From assembly GCA_945266285.1 (NCBI GenBank), contig CALYOP010000007.1, forward strand, positions 83,308 to 147,307: a stretch of DNA of 64,000 bases. The letters run 5' to 3'. The position numbers were made by a program, and so were the translations under genes. Positions 53,301 to 62,406 of this stretch are shown here, one piece after another. Positions within the stretch are counted from its first letter, which is position 1, and the number at the start of each line of letters is the position of its first letter. A model generated the notes under the pieces. That model had not been told where the DNA came from, ran no database searches, and saw only the letters and a list, made by a program, of their open reading frames with translations. Origin of the DNA: an uncultured Commensalibacter sp. (lineage in GTDB: Bacteria; Pseudomonadota; Alphaproteobacteria; Acetobacterales; Acetobacteraceae).

Positions 53301-54895
53301 TAACGTTCGCTCAAAACAGCAAGCGGTGTATCATCCCCCATTGAACCAATTGGTTCTTGTGCGTTTTCAACCATTGGCTGTAAAATGGTTTCGAGATCTT
53401 CAATGGTAATTCCAACTGCAAGCTGTCTTCTACGCAATTCATCGGCAGGATAAACAGGTGCTTCCGTATCATGATGCCGAACGATTGAACTAATCTGCTG
53501 CGTGAGTTTTACCCAATCACTATAATCATGTTTATCAACCAGCAGTTCAGTAATTTCGCCTGGTTTATATAGCCGGCAGGTTTCCATATCAAATCCAACC
53601 GTTTCTCCAGGACCCAACCGACCTTTTTCAAGAATCTCGTGCTCTGGGATTCTTACCATGCCCGTTTCAGAACCAAGTATCATTAGATTTTGCGTCGTAA
53701 TTGTATAACGCATTGGACGTAAACCATTTCGGTCAAGACCTGCAATCACCCAACGACCATCCGTCCCACAAATTGCCGCAGGTCCATCCCAAGGTTCCAT
53801 CACCGCATTGCAGTAGCTATACATATCCTTTACTTTTTTAGGGATATTGCTCCGCATATCAATAAAGGGTGGGATCATTAACGCTTTGACTGCTGGAGCA
53901 GAACGTCCAGCAAAAGTCAACAATTCAAAAACATTATCCAAAGCCGCCGTATCTGATCCATTAAATTGGATAACCGGTTTTAAATCGGACATATAAGCAT
54001 CAAGATCTGGATGAGACAAACGGGTTTCATGGCTTTTCATCCAGTTAATATTACCGGATAACGTATTAATTTCCCCATTATGGGCCAATTTACGGAAAGG
54101 TTGGGCTAATTTCCATGTTGGAAATGTATTGGTTGAATAACGCTGATGATAAATTACAAAACGACTGACAAAACGTTCATCCAGCAAATCAGGGTAAAAA
54201 TCCGATACATGTTCCGCCAGAAACATCCCTTTATAAACTACGGAACGACAAGATAAAGAACAGATATAAAGATCAACATGGTTTTCAATCGCCTGTTTTT
54301 CGATACGACGACGAATGATATAAAGATTGCGTTCAAACCGCTCTTCAGAATGATTATGGCTATTACTTATTAATATTTGTTCGATTTCTGGACGAGTGGC
54401 ATTGGCTTTTTCACCAATACAATCCGTATTGATTGGAACCTGGCGCCATCCATAAATTTGATAACCAAAATTAAGGATTTCTGTTTCAATAATTTGACGA
54501 CAACGTTCTTGGCTGGTTAAATCATTTTTAGGTAAAAAAACCATACCAACAGCCAAGCCACCTTCTTTTGCATGTTGATGACCGCTGTGAATGGATTGCA
54601 GAAAAAATTCTTGTGAAATTTCAAGATGTATTCCTGCACCATCTCCTGTTTTACCATCCGCATCAACAGCACCACGATGCCAAAGTGCTCTTAAAGCAGT
54701 TAAACCGGCTTCTACAACATCGCGGCGTTTCTTTCCGTCAAGCGCCAGGACAAATCCAACACCACAAGCATCATGTTCTTGGTCTGGTGAATAAATTCCC
54801 TCAAGCGCTTTAACATTTTTATTCCAATTTTTTACAAAAGTTTCGCCGTTGGTTTCATCTTCTAACAAAGAAGTCATTTTTTCTAAATTATCCAT
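50336..54895 (-). CDS. gltB: Glutamate synthase large subunit
   Basis: DACGVGFVLALDGKK, GEINTLSGNINWM, SGHNGGTGASPLTSIKYGG, C-terminal GXGXG repeats; start MDNLEKMTS preferred over the longer ORF (to 54934). Confidence 0.96.
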   Translation of the reverse strand: MDNLEKMTSLLEDETNGETFVKNWNKNVKALEGIYSPDQEHDACGVGFVLALDGKKRRDVVEAGLTALRALWHRGAVDADGKTGDGAGIHLEISQEFFLQSIHSGHQHAKEGGLAVGMVFLPKNDLTSQERCRQIIETEILNFGYQIYGWRQVPINTDCIGEKANATRPEIEQILISNSHNHSEERFERNLYIIRRRIEKQAIENHVDLYICSLSCRSVVYKGMFLAEHVSDFYPDLLDERFVSRFVIYHQRYSTNTFPTWKLAQPFRKLAHNGEINTLSGNINWMKSHETRLSHPDLDAYMSDLKPVIQFNGSDTAALDNVFELLTFAGRSAPAVKALMIPPFIDMRSNIPKKVKDMYSYCNAVMEPWDGPAAICGTDGRWVIAGLDRNGLRPMRYTITTQNLMILGSETGMVRIPEHEILEKGRLGPGETVGFDMETCRLYKPGEITELLVDKHDYSDWVKLTQQISSIVRHHDTEAPVYPADELRRRQLAVGITIEDLETILQPMVENAQEPIGSMGDDTPLAVLSERYRGLSHFFRQRFSQVTNPPIDSLRETQVMTLSTRLGNLGNILDQTSEQCQMLQLPSPVLTNSEFKALQDFCGKSGCTIDCTFLVKEKEKGLRQAIARICREAEEAVRGGCTHVFLTDEHQSIDNAQIPMVLATAAVHTHLVKRSLRTFTSVNVRSADSLDVHSIAVLIGVGATTVNAYLAQESIAERHKKGLFGKIGLEEAVERYRKAVDKGLLKIMSKMGISIIASYRGGYNFEAIGLSRALVAEFFPGMQSRISGIGLSGIARNISAFHEQAWNPNIKMLPIGGLYKWRGKGETHALSGNIIKLIQKAVEKDSWSLYQQYVDAVRKQPPIALRDLLDFQHTNKPIPVESVESITQLRKRLVSPGISLGALSPEAHETLSIAMNRIGARSDSGEGGEDPERYKPRANGDNASSAIKQIASGRFGVTAEYLNNCKEIEIKIAQGAKPGEGGQLPGFKVTQLIGKLRHAVPGVSLISPPPHHDIYSIEDLAQLIYDLKQINPEATVAVKLVASSGIGTIAAGVAKANADTILISGHNGGTGASPLTSIKYGGMPWEMGLAEAHQVLMLNRLRHRVTLRVDGGIKTGRDVIIAAMLGAEEFGIGTLSLIAMGCIMVRQCHSNTCPVGVCTQDEDLRAKFEGSAERVINLFSFIAEDARNILASLGFSSLNEIIGRTDLLRQVLRGASFLDDLDLNSLLARVDSGAYAGYCTRKGRNEVPETLDAQMIVDAHPLFEHGEKMQLRYNIQNTHRAIGTRISSMIVRRFGMKGLAPGHLTVRLSGSAGQSLGAFAVQGLKLEIFGDANDYVGKGLSGATIIVRQTPETRLISNQNMIIGNTVLYGATSGYLYAAGCVGERFAVRNSGATAVVEGCGSNGCEYMTGGVVIVLGEIGSNFGAGFTGGMAFVYDPKGQFENKVNPDTLLWQRITDPKWEAILKAQIQIHVQETESRYASFLLHDWQTALPHFWHVVPKEYAKVQGINIETSVLKKSA

Positions 54896-54899
54896 GGGC

Positions 54900-56366
54900 T
54901 TATACGACTTTCTCTTTTGTATTTTTTTCTTCAACAGAATGCTTTTCTTTTTGACTTAAATAGCGATCAATCTGATGCGCAGCCTCTCGTCCATCACGAA
55001 TAGCCCAGACCACGAGGCTTGCCCCACGAACGATATCCCCACCGGCATAAACGCCATCCAGACTGGTCGAAAAAGTTTTTTTATCGATTTTTATAGTTCC
55101 AGAAGGTGATAATTTTAAACTGGGTTCATTCCATAATTGGGGCAAAGGTTCTGGATCAAATCCAAAAGCTTTGATCACCATATCGGCGGGTAATGTAAAT
55201 AAACTATCTGATAATAATTTAACGGTTTGGCGCCCACTTGCATCAGGAAGCCCAAGCTCTGTTCGGATGGCTAGAATAGAATTAACTTTTTCAGTCCCGA
55301 TAAATGCCTCAGGTGCAGCTTGCCAGATAAATTCAACCCCTTCTTCTTCGGCATTTTTTACCTCACGCATCGAACCGGGCATATTATATTTATCACGCCG
55401 ATAAAGACATTTAACCGATTTTGCACCTTGTCGAATGGCAGTACGCAAGCAATCCATTGCCGTATCACCACCGCCGACGACAATGATATCTTTGTCCTTG
55501 GCATTAAACATAGGATCAGGTGAAGAATTACCAGATTGAATGGCTTTGTTTGAAGCCACCAAATAATCAAGAGCCTGAATAACACCATTCAGATTCGTTC
55601 CAGGAACTGTAACATCTTTTTTCTTATAAACACCCGTTGCCAAAAAAATAGCATCGTGCAGTTTGCGTAGATTGGCAAATGATAAGGTATGTTTAGAGTC
55701 CTGATCGCTGATCGATATTCCGAAATGAAAGATAATACCCGATTTTTCAAGCCATTCTTGTCGACGGGCTATGGTTTCTTTTTCGAGTTTGAAGGTCGGA
55801 ATACCATATGTCAGCAATCCTCCCGCACGATCGTAACGATCATAAATGTGAACTTGATAACCTTTTTGTCTTAAAATACCCGCAGCAGCCATTCCACATG
55901 GCCCCGAACCAATTATTCCAATTGATTGCTTTTTTTCAATAATGGGCACAATCGGTTGAACCCAACCTTTTTCAAATGCGGTATCAGTAATAAAGGATTC
56001 CACAGCACCAATCGTCACACTATGAAAATCCGCTTCGATAACACAATTCCCTTCACAAAGCCGATCCTGTGGGCAAATTCTACCGCAAATTTCTGGAAAG
56101 CTATTTGTAGAGGAGGATAAATTATAAGCTTCCTCCAACCGATCTTCTGCCGTCAGTTTTAACCAATCAGGAATATAATTCTGCAGTGGACAATTAACGG
56201 AACAAAACGGAACGCCACACTGTGAACAGCGTGATGCTTGTTCTTGCGCTCTGTCCAAAGAAAAACGGCGATAAATTTCTGCAAAATCTAATTTCCGCTG
56301 GGATGCAGGGCGTTTATCAGGCTGATGCTGTTCTACAGCGATAAATTTTAACATTTTGTTGGACAT
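54900..56366 (-). CDS. gltD: Glutamate synthase small subunit
   Basis: CSQCGVPFCSVNCPLQNYIPDWL, IGSGPCGMAAAGILRQKGYQVHIYDR, VVGGGDTAMDCLRTAIRQGA; ATG at 56366 preferred over the TTG-initiated ORF (to 56393). Confidence 0.94.
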   Translation of the reverse strand: MSNKMLKFIAVEQHQPDKRPASQRKLDFAEIYRRFSLDRAQEQASRCSQCGVPFCSVNCPLQNYIPDWLKLTAEDRLEEAYNLSSSTNSFPEICGRICPQDRLCEGNCVIEADFHSVTIGAVESFITDTAFEKGWVQPIVPIIEKKQSIGIIGSGPCGMAAAGILRQKGYQVHIYDRYDRAGGLLTYGIPTFKLEKETIARRQEWLEKSGIIFHFGISISDQDSKHTLSFANLRKLHDAIFLATGVYKKKDVTVPGTNLNGVIQALDYLVASNKAIQSGNSSPDPMFNAKDKDIIVVGGGDTAMDCLRTAIRQGAKSVKCLYRRDKYNMPGSMREVKNAEEEGVEFIWQAAPEAFIGTEKVNSILAIRTELGLPDASGRQTVKLLSDSLFTLPADMVIKAFGFDPEPLPQLWNEPSLKLSPSGTIKIDKKTFSTSLDGVYAGGDIVRGASLVVWAIRDGREAAHQIDRYLSQKEKHSVEEKNTKEKVV

Positions 56367-56410
56367 GATAGTACCATCGTGTAAAGGCGACAAAAAAAGA
56401 TGGTACTATC
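56367..56410. promoter_or_regulatory. Perfect 12-bp inverted repeat (20-nt spacer) abutting the gltD start codon
   Basis: GATAGTACCATC (56367-56378) and GATGGTACTATC (56399-56410). Confidence 0.6.
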
Positions 56411-56480
56411 GCTACACTATATAACAACAATAAAAAAGACAGTACTGCTGACCTATGTCTAATTTATTGATTTTTCGAGA

Positions 56481-57431
56481 TTAAACAGGAGCATTTTCAA
56501 AATCATCTGCAGGTCTATAAGCAAATAAAAACTCAGGAGCCAGCATTTCAATCGACATTGGTTTTATTCCCAAATTATCAAAATCATTGACGCCATTATT
56601 CAAAACGCAATCGTTATTCATCATATTTAATAACGAGGCATTCATGAAGGATCCTGGCAGATTCTGTAATATTTTGGCCATTATTGTCATTAAACCAGCC
56701 GGAAAAGCACAAGGGATTGTATTTTGGTGTAACCATTTAATCATCCAGCTGATTAATTCATGGTTTGTATAAACTTCTGGTCCTGCAATTTCGTAACTGT
56801 GGCCATTTGTATCTGCAAGATTAATGATACGAATAACCGCATCCGCAATATCGCCAACGTAAACAGGTTGAAGCCTTACATTGGATTTATAAACCAACAT
56901 GATGGATAAGGCTTTAATTTGTCGGGCTAATACATTTAAAAAATGATCGTCAATTCCAAAGGGAATAGTATGGCGTATAATCGTAGCGGCTGGAAAAAAT
57001 TTTTTGACTTCATTTTCTCCTATTTTTCTGGACTGTAAGAATAGAGAATTACTATTTTCATCAGTACCAACAGTCGAAAGATGAATTAATTTCTTCACCC
57101 CTGCTGCTGCACAAAGCCGCGCAACGCGCCCAGCTCCATCGACATTAAGTCTATTTAACTCCGGTTTTTTGTGACTAAATTGTTTGCGCGAAGCATTAAC
57201 AACAATTTCAGCCCCTTCAACCGCACGAGTCACAGTTTCTTCTTTTGTAACCGAACTATAAAGGGGAACCATCTGGCCCACATCCCCCATTGTACGAAGA
57301 CTAACGGTTAATGCTGGTGAAGGAACAGAAACTCTAACAACATATCCTTGCTTTAAAAGTCGTGAAACAATATAACGTCCAACAAATCCTGTACCACCAA
57401 AAACGGTTGCGACATTTCTTATTTTACTCAT
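56481..57431 (-). CDS. NAD(P)-binding SDR-like protein, complex I NDUFA9 subunit family
   Basis: VFGGTGFVGRYIVSRLLKQGYVVRV Rossmann motif, KKLIHLSTVGTD, VYVGDIADAVIRII. Confidence 0.88.
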   Translation of the reverse strand: MSKIRNVATVFGGTGFVGRYIVSRLLKQGYVVRVSVPSPALTVSLRTMGDVGQMVPLYSSVTKEETVTRAVEGAEIVVNASRKQFSHKKPELNRLNVDGAGRVARLCAAAGVKKLIHLSTVGTDENSNSLFLQSRKIGENEVKKFFPAATIIRHTIPFGIDDHFLNVLARQIKALSIMLVYKSNVRLQPVYVGDIADAVIRIINLADTNGHSYEIAGPEVYTNHELISWMIKWLHQNTIPCAFPAGLMTIMAKILQNLPGSFMNASLLNMMNNDCVLNNGVNDFDNLGIKPMSIEMLAPEFLFAYRPADDFENAPV

Positions 57432-57597
57432 ATGTAAATCCTCCTTTTAGCACCTAACCTTTTTACAAAATTAACAAAAAGCCAAATAACTTTATCCTGT
57501 ATAAAAAATCATAAATCGCTAAAAAATTATTGACCTAACTCTGCAAGAAAGGTAGATACGCTTGTGAAAGCGCATATAGGTTTTCTTTTGTTATAGC

Positions 57598-57681
57598 GCC
57601 CAAATGGCGGAATTGGTAGACGCGCAGGTTTCAGGTACCTGTGACCGCAAGGTCGTGGAAGTTCGAGTCTTCTTTTGGGCA
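57598..57681 (+). tRNA. tRNA-Leu (anticodon CAG)
   Basis: GCCCAAATGGCGGAATTGGTAGACGCGCAGGTTTCAGGTACCTGTGACCGCAAGGTCGTGGAAGTTCGAGTCTTCTTTTGGGCA; anticodon loop TTCAGGT, long variable arm. Confidence 0.95.
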
Positions 57682-58107
57682 TTTCAAATCTATTGTTATA
57701 ATTTAGCGTTTTTGAAAATTATTAGATTTAGAATGTCTCCCTACATATAAAAACATCGATGTTAATCATTATTAAAATTTAATTCTATACTTTAACCAAT
57801 TTATTGATTGTTATCGTAACATTCTTTTTCTCTGTGCAACCAATATTATATATTTTTAGAAAGTGTTTATACTTTTATATAAGTATAATGATTATTTAAA
57901 TTTACAATGCTTCCTTTACTTTTAAATATTTTTATTAATTTTTTAGACAAAATTATTAACTAATTAAGCTAAGATACGCATACAACCAAGTAATTAGATT
58001 TTATCTATCCTTCTGAATTAATTTATTTTTTTATAATTCTAATATAAAAACTATATTCGATCTCATTTAGATACATTTTCGTAACAAAATATTTCAGAAA
58101 AAATAAA

Positions 58108-60276
58108 ATGAAAAAAATAAAATATATTGTCTCTTTGCTTACTTTAATGCCTTTTCAGTTAAAAGCTCAGACAACAGCTTCTACTGAAAAATCTGGAGAT
58201 AATACTGAAAATATTATTGTTACCGGTCAAAGACAAGCCCAAGGGTCGGCAGCAGTTATGAGCGTTCCAAAAGTTGATTTGGGACCTTTAGGAAACTTAA
58301 ATGCTGAAGATGCTCCTTTTTCTATTTTTTCCGTATCGCATGATACAATTGTGAATCAGCAGGCTAGAAATGTTAATGATTTAATGAAATATATGCCTTC
58401 TGTTCAACTTGAGGTCCGTGGAACAGCAGGAATGTCCCGACCGCAATCCCGTGGTTTTGAAGGGGATGTTACCGCTAATAGTCGTATGGACGGATTAAAC
58501 ATTACGACAACAACCCCCTATCCTGCTGAAATGTTCGAAAATTTACAATTACTGAACGGATTAGCAGGTGCAATGTATGGACCGCAAAATCCTGCTGGAA
58601 TTTTTAGTTACCAATTAAAGCGTCCCACGGATCGACGCATGGAAAATCTTGCTATTTATTATGATTCCGAAGGAACGGTTAACGAACATACGGATATTGC
58701 TGGAAGATTAGGAAAAAATAATTGGTTTGGTTACCGACTTAATCTTTTGCATGGTGATGGTACTGCTTTTGTAGATCATAGCTGGATTCGTAGAAATTTA
58801 GTCAGCGGTGATTTTGATATCCGTCTTTCATCCAAAACAGTTATCGAATTGGATGCAAGTCATTATACCTATGATGAAAGAGGAACCCCCGCTACTTTTT
58901 CTTATAATAATGCTATACAACTTCCGTCTACTCCCGATACAAGCAAACCTTATCTTGGTCAAAGATATGCAGGTTTTAACACGGAAACCAATAGTTTTTT
59001 AGGAAAAATTAAACATCAGTTTAATAAAAACTGGCGATTAACTGCTGGTGGCCTTTATCAAGACGCAGTTCGCAAAATGTTTAATAATAATAATTTGATC
59101 ATTAATAATCACGGCGATTACCAACAAAGTATTGTTGCTGCGGGACAAGCAAATGATTTCCAAGTTGGAAGTAATTTTGCTTATATTAACGGCACGGTAC
59201 ATACCGATTTTATTAAACATGATCTGATATTAGGTACAAATGGTTATATCCGTGGCAATTATAATCCAACACATACGGAAAATATTACACTAGGCACAAG
59301 TAATATCCACCATCCGCAAGCTTTTCCAGGCTATCAACCTCACGGTTGGGGACGCTATCAATCTGGACTTACGCAACAACAAGCTTTGATTGCTGGAGAC
59401 ACCATTCATTTCAATAAACAATGGGCTATTATGAGCGTTTTTAGTTGGAGTTGGCTCAGTAGCGATAGTTGGAACATAAAAGGACAAAAAAAATCTCATG
59501 ATTCCAGAGAAGCCGCTTTTAGTCCTACAACCAGTTTAATTTATCATCCGCTTGAAAATCATACGGCTTATTTTACATGGGCAAAAAGCCTCCAAGCTGG
59601 TGATACAGCACCTGCAACAGGTGTAACCAATCCCAACCAAATCATGGCTCCTTATCGTAGTGAAGAATTTGAGATTGGTTATAAAGTCAAATTTAATCAA
59701 ATTTATTTAAATGTGGCTGCTTTCCGTATGACACGCCCTTATGCCTTTACTGATCCAAAGACATCAACTTTTTCAGTTGCAGGTGAGCAAAGAAACTACG
59801 GTATCGAATTCCAAGCCTCAGGACAAATTAATGATAATTTGTCAATCCTTGGCGGCGTAACCTGGTTAGATGCACAATTGGGAAAAACGGGAACTGAGGC
59901 GACTTCTCATAAACAAATCGTTGGTGTTCCCCCTGTGCAAGCAAACTTATTGATAGATTATCGTTTGCCGTTTAAGCATAACCAATTGTTCTATGGAATA
60001 GCATTAAATGTCAATCTACATTATACTGATCGACGCGCTGCCAATAACTATAATACCACTTTTGCAAATGGATATTTTACTACAGACCTTGGGTTACGCT
60101 ACCCATTCCGTGTCTATGAAACACCTTTAGCTGCGCGATTCAATGTCAATAACGTTACGAATAAACATTATTGGCAATCCATTTATCCCAACTCTATAAA
60201 TGGTGGGACAGCAAATAATAGTGCTTATGCAGGACTTCCAAGAACTTATCAGTTTTCGCTTGAAGTTAATTTTTAA
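58108..60276 (+). CDS. TonB-dependent (siderophore-type) receptor
   Basis: Signal peptide, TonB-box-like ENIIVTGQRQ, plug domain (VNDLMKYMPSVQLEVRG, GLAGAMYGPQNPAG), C-terminal Phe (SLEVNF). Confidence 0.9.
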   Translation: MKKIKYIVSLLTLMPFQLKAQTTASTEKSGDNTENIIVTGQRQAQGSAAVMSVPKVDLGPLGNLNAEDAPFSIFSVSHDTIVNQQARNVNDLMKYMPSVQLEVRGTAGMSRPQSRGFEGDVTANSRMDGLNITTTTPYPAEMFENLQLLNGLAGAMYGPQNPAGIFSYQLKRPTDRRMENLAIYYDSEGTVNEHTDIAGRLGKNNWFGYRLNLLHGDGTAFVDHSWIRRNLVSGDFDIRLSSKTVIELDASHYTYDERGTPATFSYNNAIQLPSTPDTSKPYLGQRYAGFNTETNSFLGKIKHQFNKNWRLTAGGLYQDAVRKMFNNNNLIINNHGDYQQSIVAAGQANDFQVGSNFAYINGTVHTDFIKHDLILGTNGYIRGNYNPTHTENITLGTSNIHHPQAFPGYQPHGWGRYQSGLTQQQALIAGDTIHFNKQWAIMSVFSWSWLSSDSWNIKGQKKSHDSREAAFSPTTSLIYHPLENHTAYFTWAKSLQAGDTAPATGVTNPNQIMAPYRSEEFEIGYKVKFNQIYLNVAAFRMTRPYAFTDPKTSTFSVAGEQRNYGIEFQASGQINDNLSILGGVTWLDAQLGKTGTEATSHKQIVGVPPVQANLLIDYRLPFKHNQLFYGIALNVNLHYTDRRAANNYNTTFANGYFTTDLGLRYPFRVYETPLAARFNVNNVTNKHYWQSIYPNSINGGTANNSAYAGLPRTYQFSLEVNF

Positions 60277-60537
60277 AAATGGTGGATTGGTAAAAATATC
60301 TAGAAAATTATAGATAATTATCGGTGATCTATCACAATTATCCATTAAACATCAAAACATAAATCGGTATTTATTTTTCTGCTATATCTTGTATGAAACA
60401 AATCATTTAAGAAGAGTCATTTTGCTTATGCAAATAATATATTGATGAAGTCATTTGAAGAAACTTGAAAAATTTATTATTTTGTTAATATAATCAATCA
60501 GTTCTATAAACCACGATTTATTCAAGCGAGAAAAAAT

Positions 60538-61972
60538 ATGGATGATATGTCGACCGAAGAAATAGATCAAAGTGATGAAAAACAAAGCACCGTTCAATCT
60601 ACCTATACAGAAACATATACTGAACAGAGCGAGGATAAAAAACATATTTGATCTTGAATCGATAAAACAAATCGCTACCCAGGAAAGTAATACTTCTCCT
60701 CTTGAACCGCTATCCTATACGCACGAACATGAATTGGAAAAAAATGTCGGTGCGTCTATGACAACAGAAACATCTGTTGTTCAAGAAAACACTGTCGAAG
60801 CAACAGAAATCGATTCAACGCCTCAAGATCCGGCCCTTGTTAGCGACGATAAAACGGCCTATCTCAAAGGGAGAACCATATCTTTCATTGGTGACAGTAT
60901 AACAACTTTTGCAGGATATAATACTGAAGGTAATGTAACTTATTACCCTGCTTATGATCTTCAGAATGTAAATCAAACTTGGTGGCAACAACTTGTTGAG
61001 AAAACGGGAGCTAAGTTATTAACAAATGATTCTTATTCCGGCTCATGCATAGCACGTCTTAATGAAGGTAATTTGCAAACGCGTTTGAATGTTATCGACC
61101 CGCAAACAGATTTATGTCTCGTGATGATGGGTGCAAACGATACAACGGTCCAAATCCCACTTGGTAATTTTGATCCAACAGCTTCTCAAGATACTTCTAC
61201 CTTTTATGGAGGGTTATGTAACGCTGTAACCAATCTTGCTAAAAATTATCCGAATACGAAATTTGTTTGGATTACTCCTTATCATTTCTTTAACAATATT
61301 GCCCCTCAAATATCTAAAAAAGCAAAAACCAAACGCGTAAGAGATCTTAATTTTCGGTATTCAAATCGGATATCTCGAGATTACAACAATTATACCTTAA
61401 TTGATCAAAGTGCATGGCAAGGTAAACAAATTCATCAAATTGGAATTATTACCAATACAGATGCAAATGTTGGTAATGTAAGAGTCATGTTAACGACCAA
61501 CCCTAATAGTGATGATTTTAAGATTATCAAAAAAAAAGATATTTTTACGATGACTGGGGTCTGGTGGTATAATCTAGGCTGGGATGTAGGACCTAATGAA
61601 TATCTATCAATTCAACCTATAAAGAATAATCCTTTACCAGGAGCTTTCACTTATTGTGAAGCGCCATCACAATCAGGCAATTTTTATTTCTATAATAATG
61701 AAACAGCCAGCTGGCAAACAAGTCAGGGCGATCTCAATATCGGAATCTCAATTAATACAGAACGTATGGCTAATCAAAAACCAAATCCTTACACAGATGC
61801 AATGGTAAAAGTATTGGATCATTATGGTATTGATTACATTGATCTTAGAAATCTTGATATAACTGAAGAAAATCAACATTCCTATTTTGGAGATGGAATT
61901 CATCCCAATGCCGCTGGAGCAGCTTTGATTTTCGAATATATTTATAAAGTATTAAAAGATAAAATCCGATAA
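60538..61972 (+). CDS. SGNH/GDSL-type hydrolase; N-terminal frame uncertain (ORF track 60572..61972)
   Basis: SFIGDSITTFAGY (block I), MMGANDTT (block III), DGIHPNAAG (block V). The 60538 frame closes at 60651 but joins the downstream frame if one A of an A6 tract (60637-60642) is removed. Confidence 0.7.
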
Positions 61973-62024
61973 TATTTTAATAACAAAACGTTATATAATA
62001 GATTCGTTTTAAATTATTTAGATG

Positions 62025-62063
62025 GATAGCCAATAATGAAAATTGGATTAATTATTGGCTATC
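62025..62063 (+). terminator. Intrinsic terminator after the SGNH hydrolase
   Basis: GATAGCCAATAAT ... ATTATTGGCTATC followed by aagTTTTTT. Confidence 0.85.
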
Positions 62064-62406
62064 AAGTTTTTTGATTACGTAAATTCATTTTATTTTTAAA
62101 ATAACACGCATTTTCGATCATCTTTTTTGTTCAATTTATTGTTATCTAATAATATTTAAAAAAATTAGGCATTGCAGAATATTGCAATTTCATACAAATT
62201 TCGATATTCTAAACGTTAACAATTATTAACATTTTAACTTTTATTTAGGTGATTAAAATAACATATTTTAGGAGTATCCTACGATTTTCTTTGATGCCCA
62301 TTTAAGAATATAAACTGAATCAAACTTTATCATTTCATTAACAATTTTATTGAGATATATATCTTCAATTATTTAATTACAGACGTCATTGGTATAGGAA
62401 AGTGAA

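Noticed and set aside
57880-57903. Fur-box-like TATAATGATTATTT upstream of the TonB-dependent receptor
   Set aside because: Only half of the 19-bp palindrome matches and the local background is extremely AT-rich, so a chance match is likely.
60637-60643. A_AAA_AAC as a programmed -1 frameshift site
   Set aside because: Joining the two frames requires a +1 (or -2) shift from the upstream frame, so the canonical -1 slippery mechanism does not fit.
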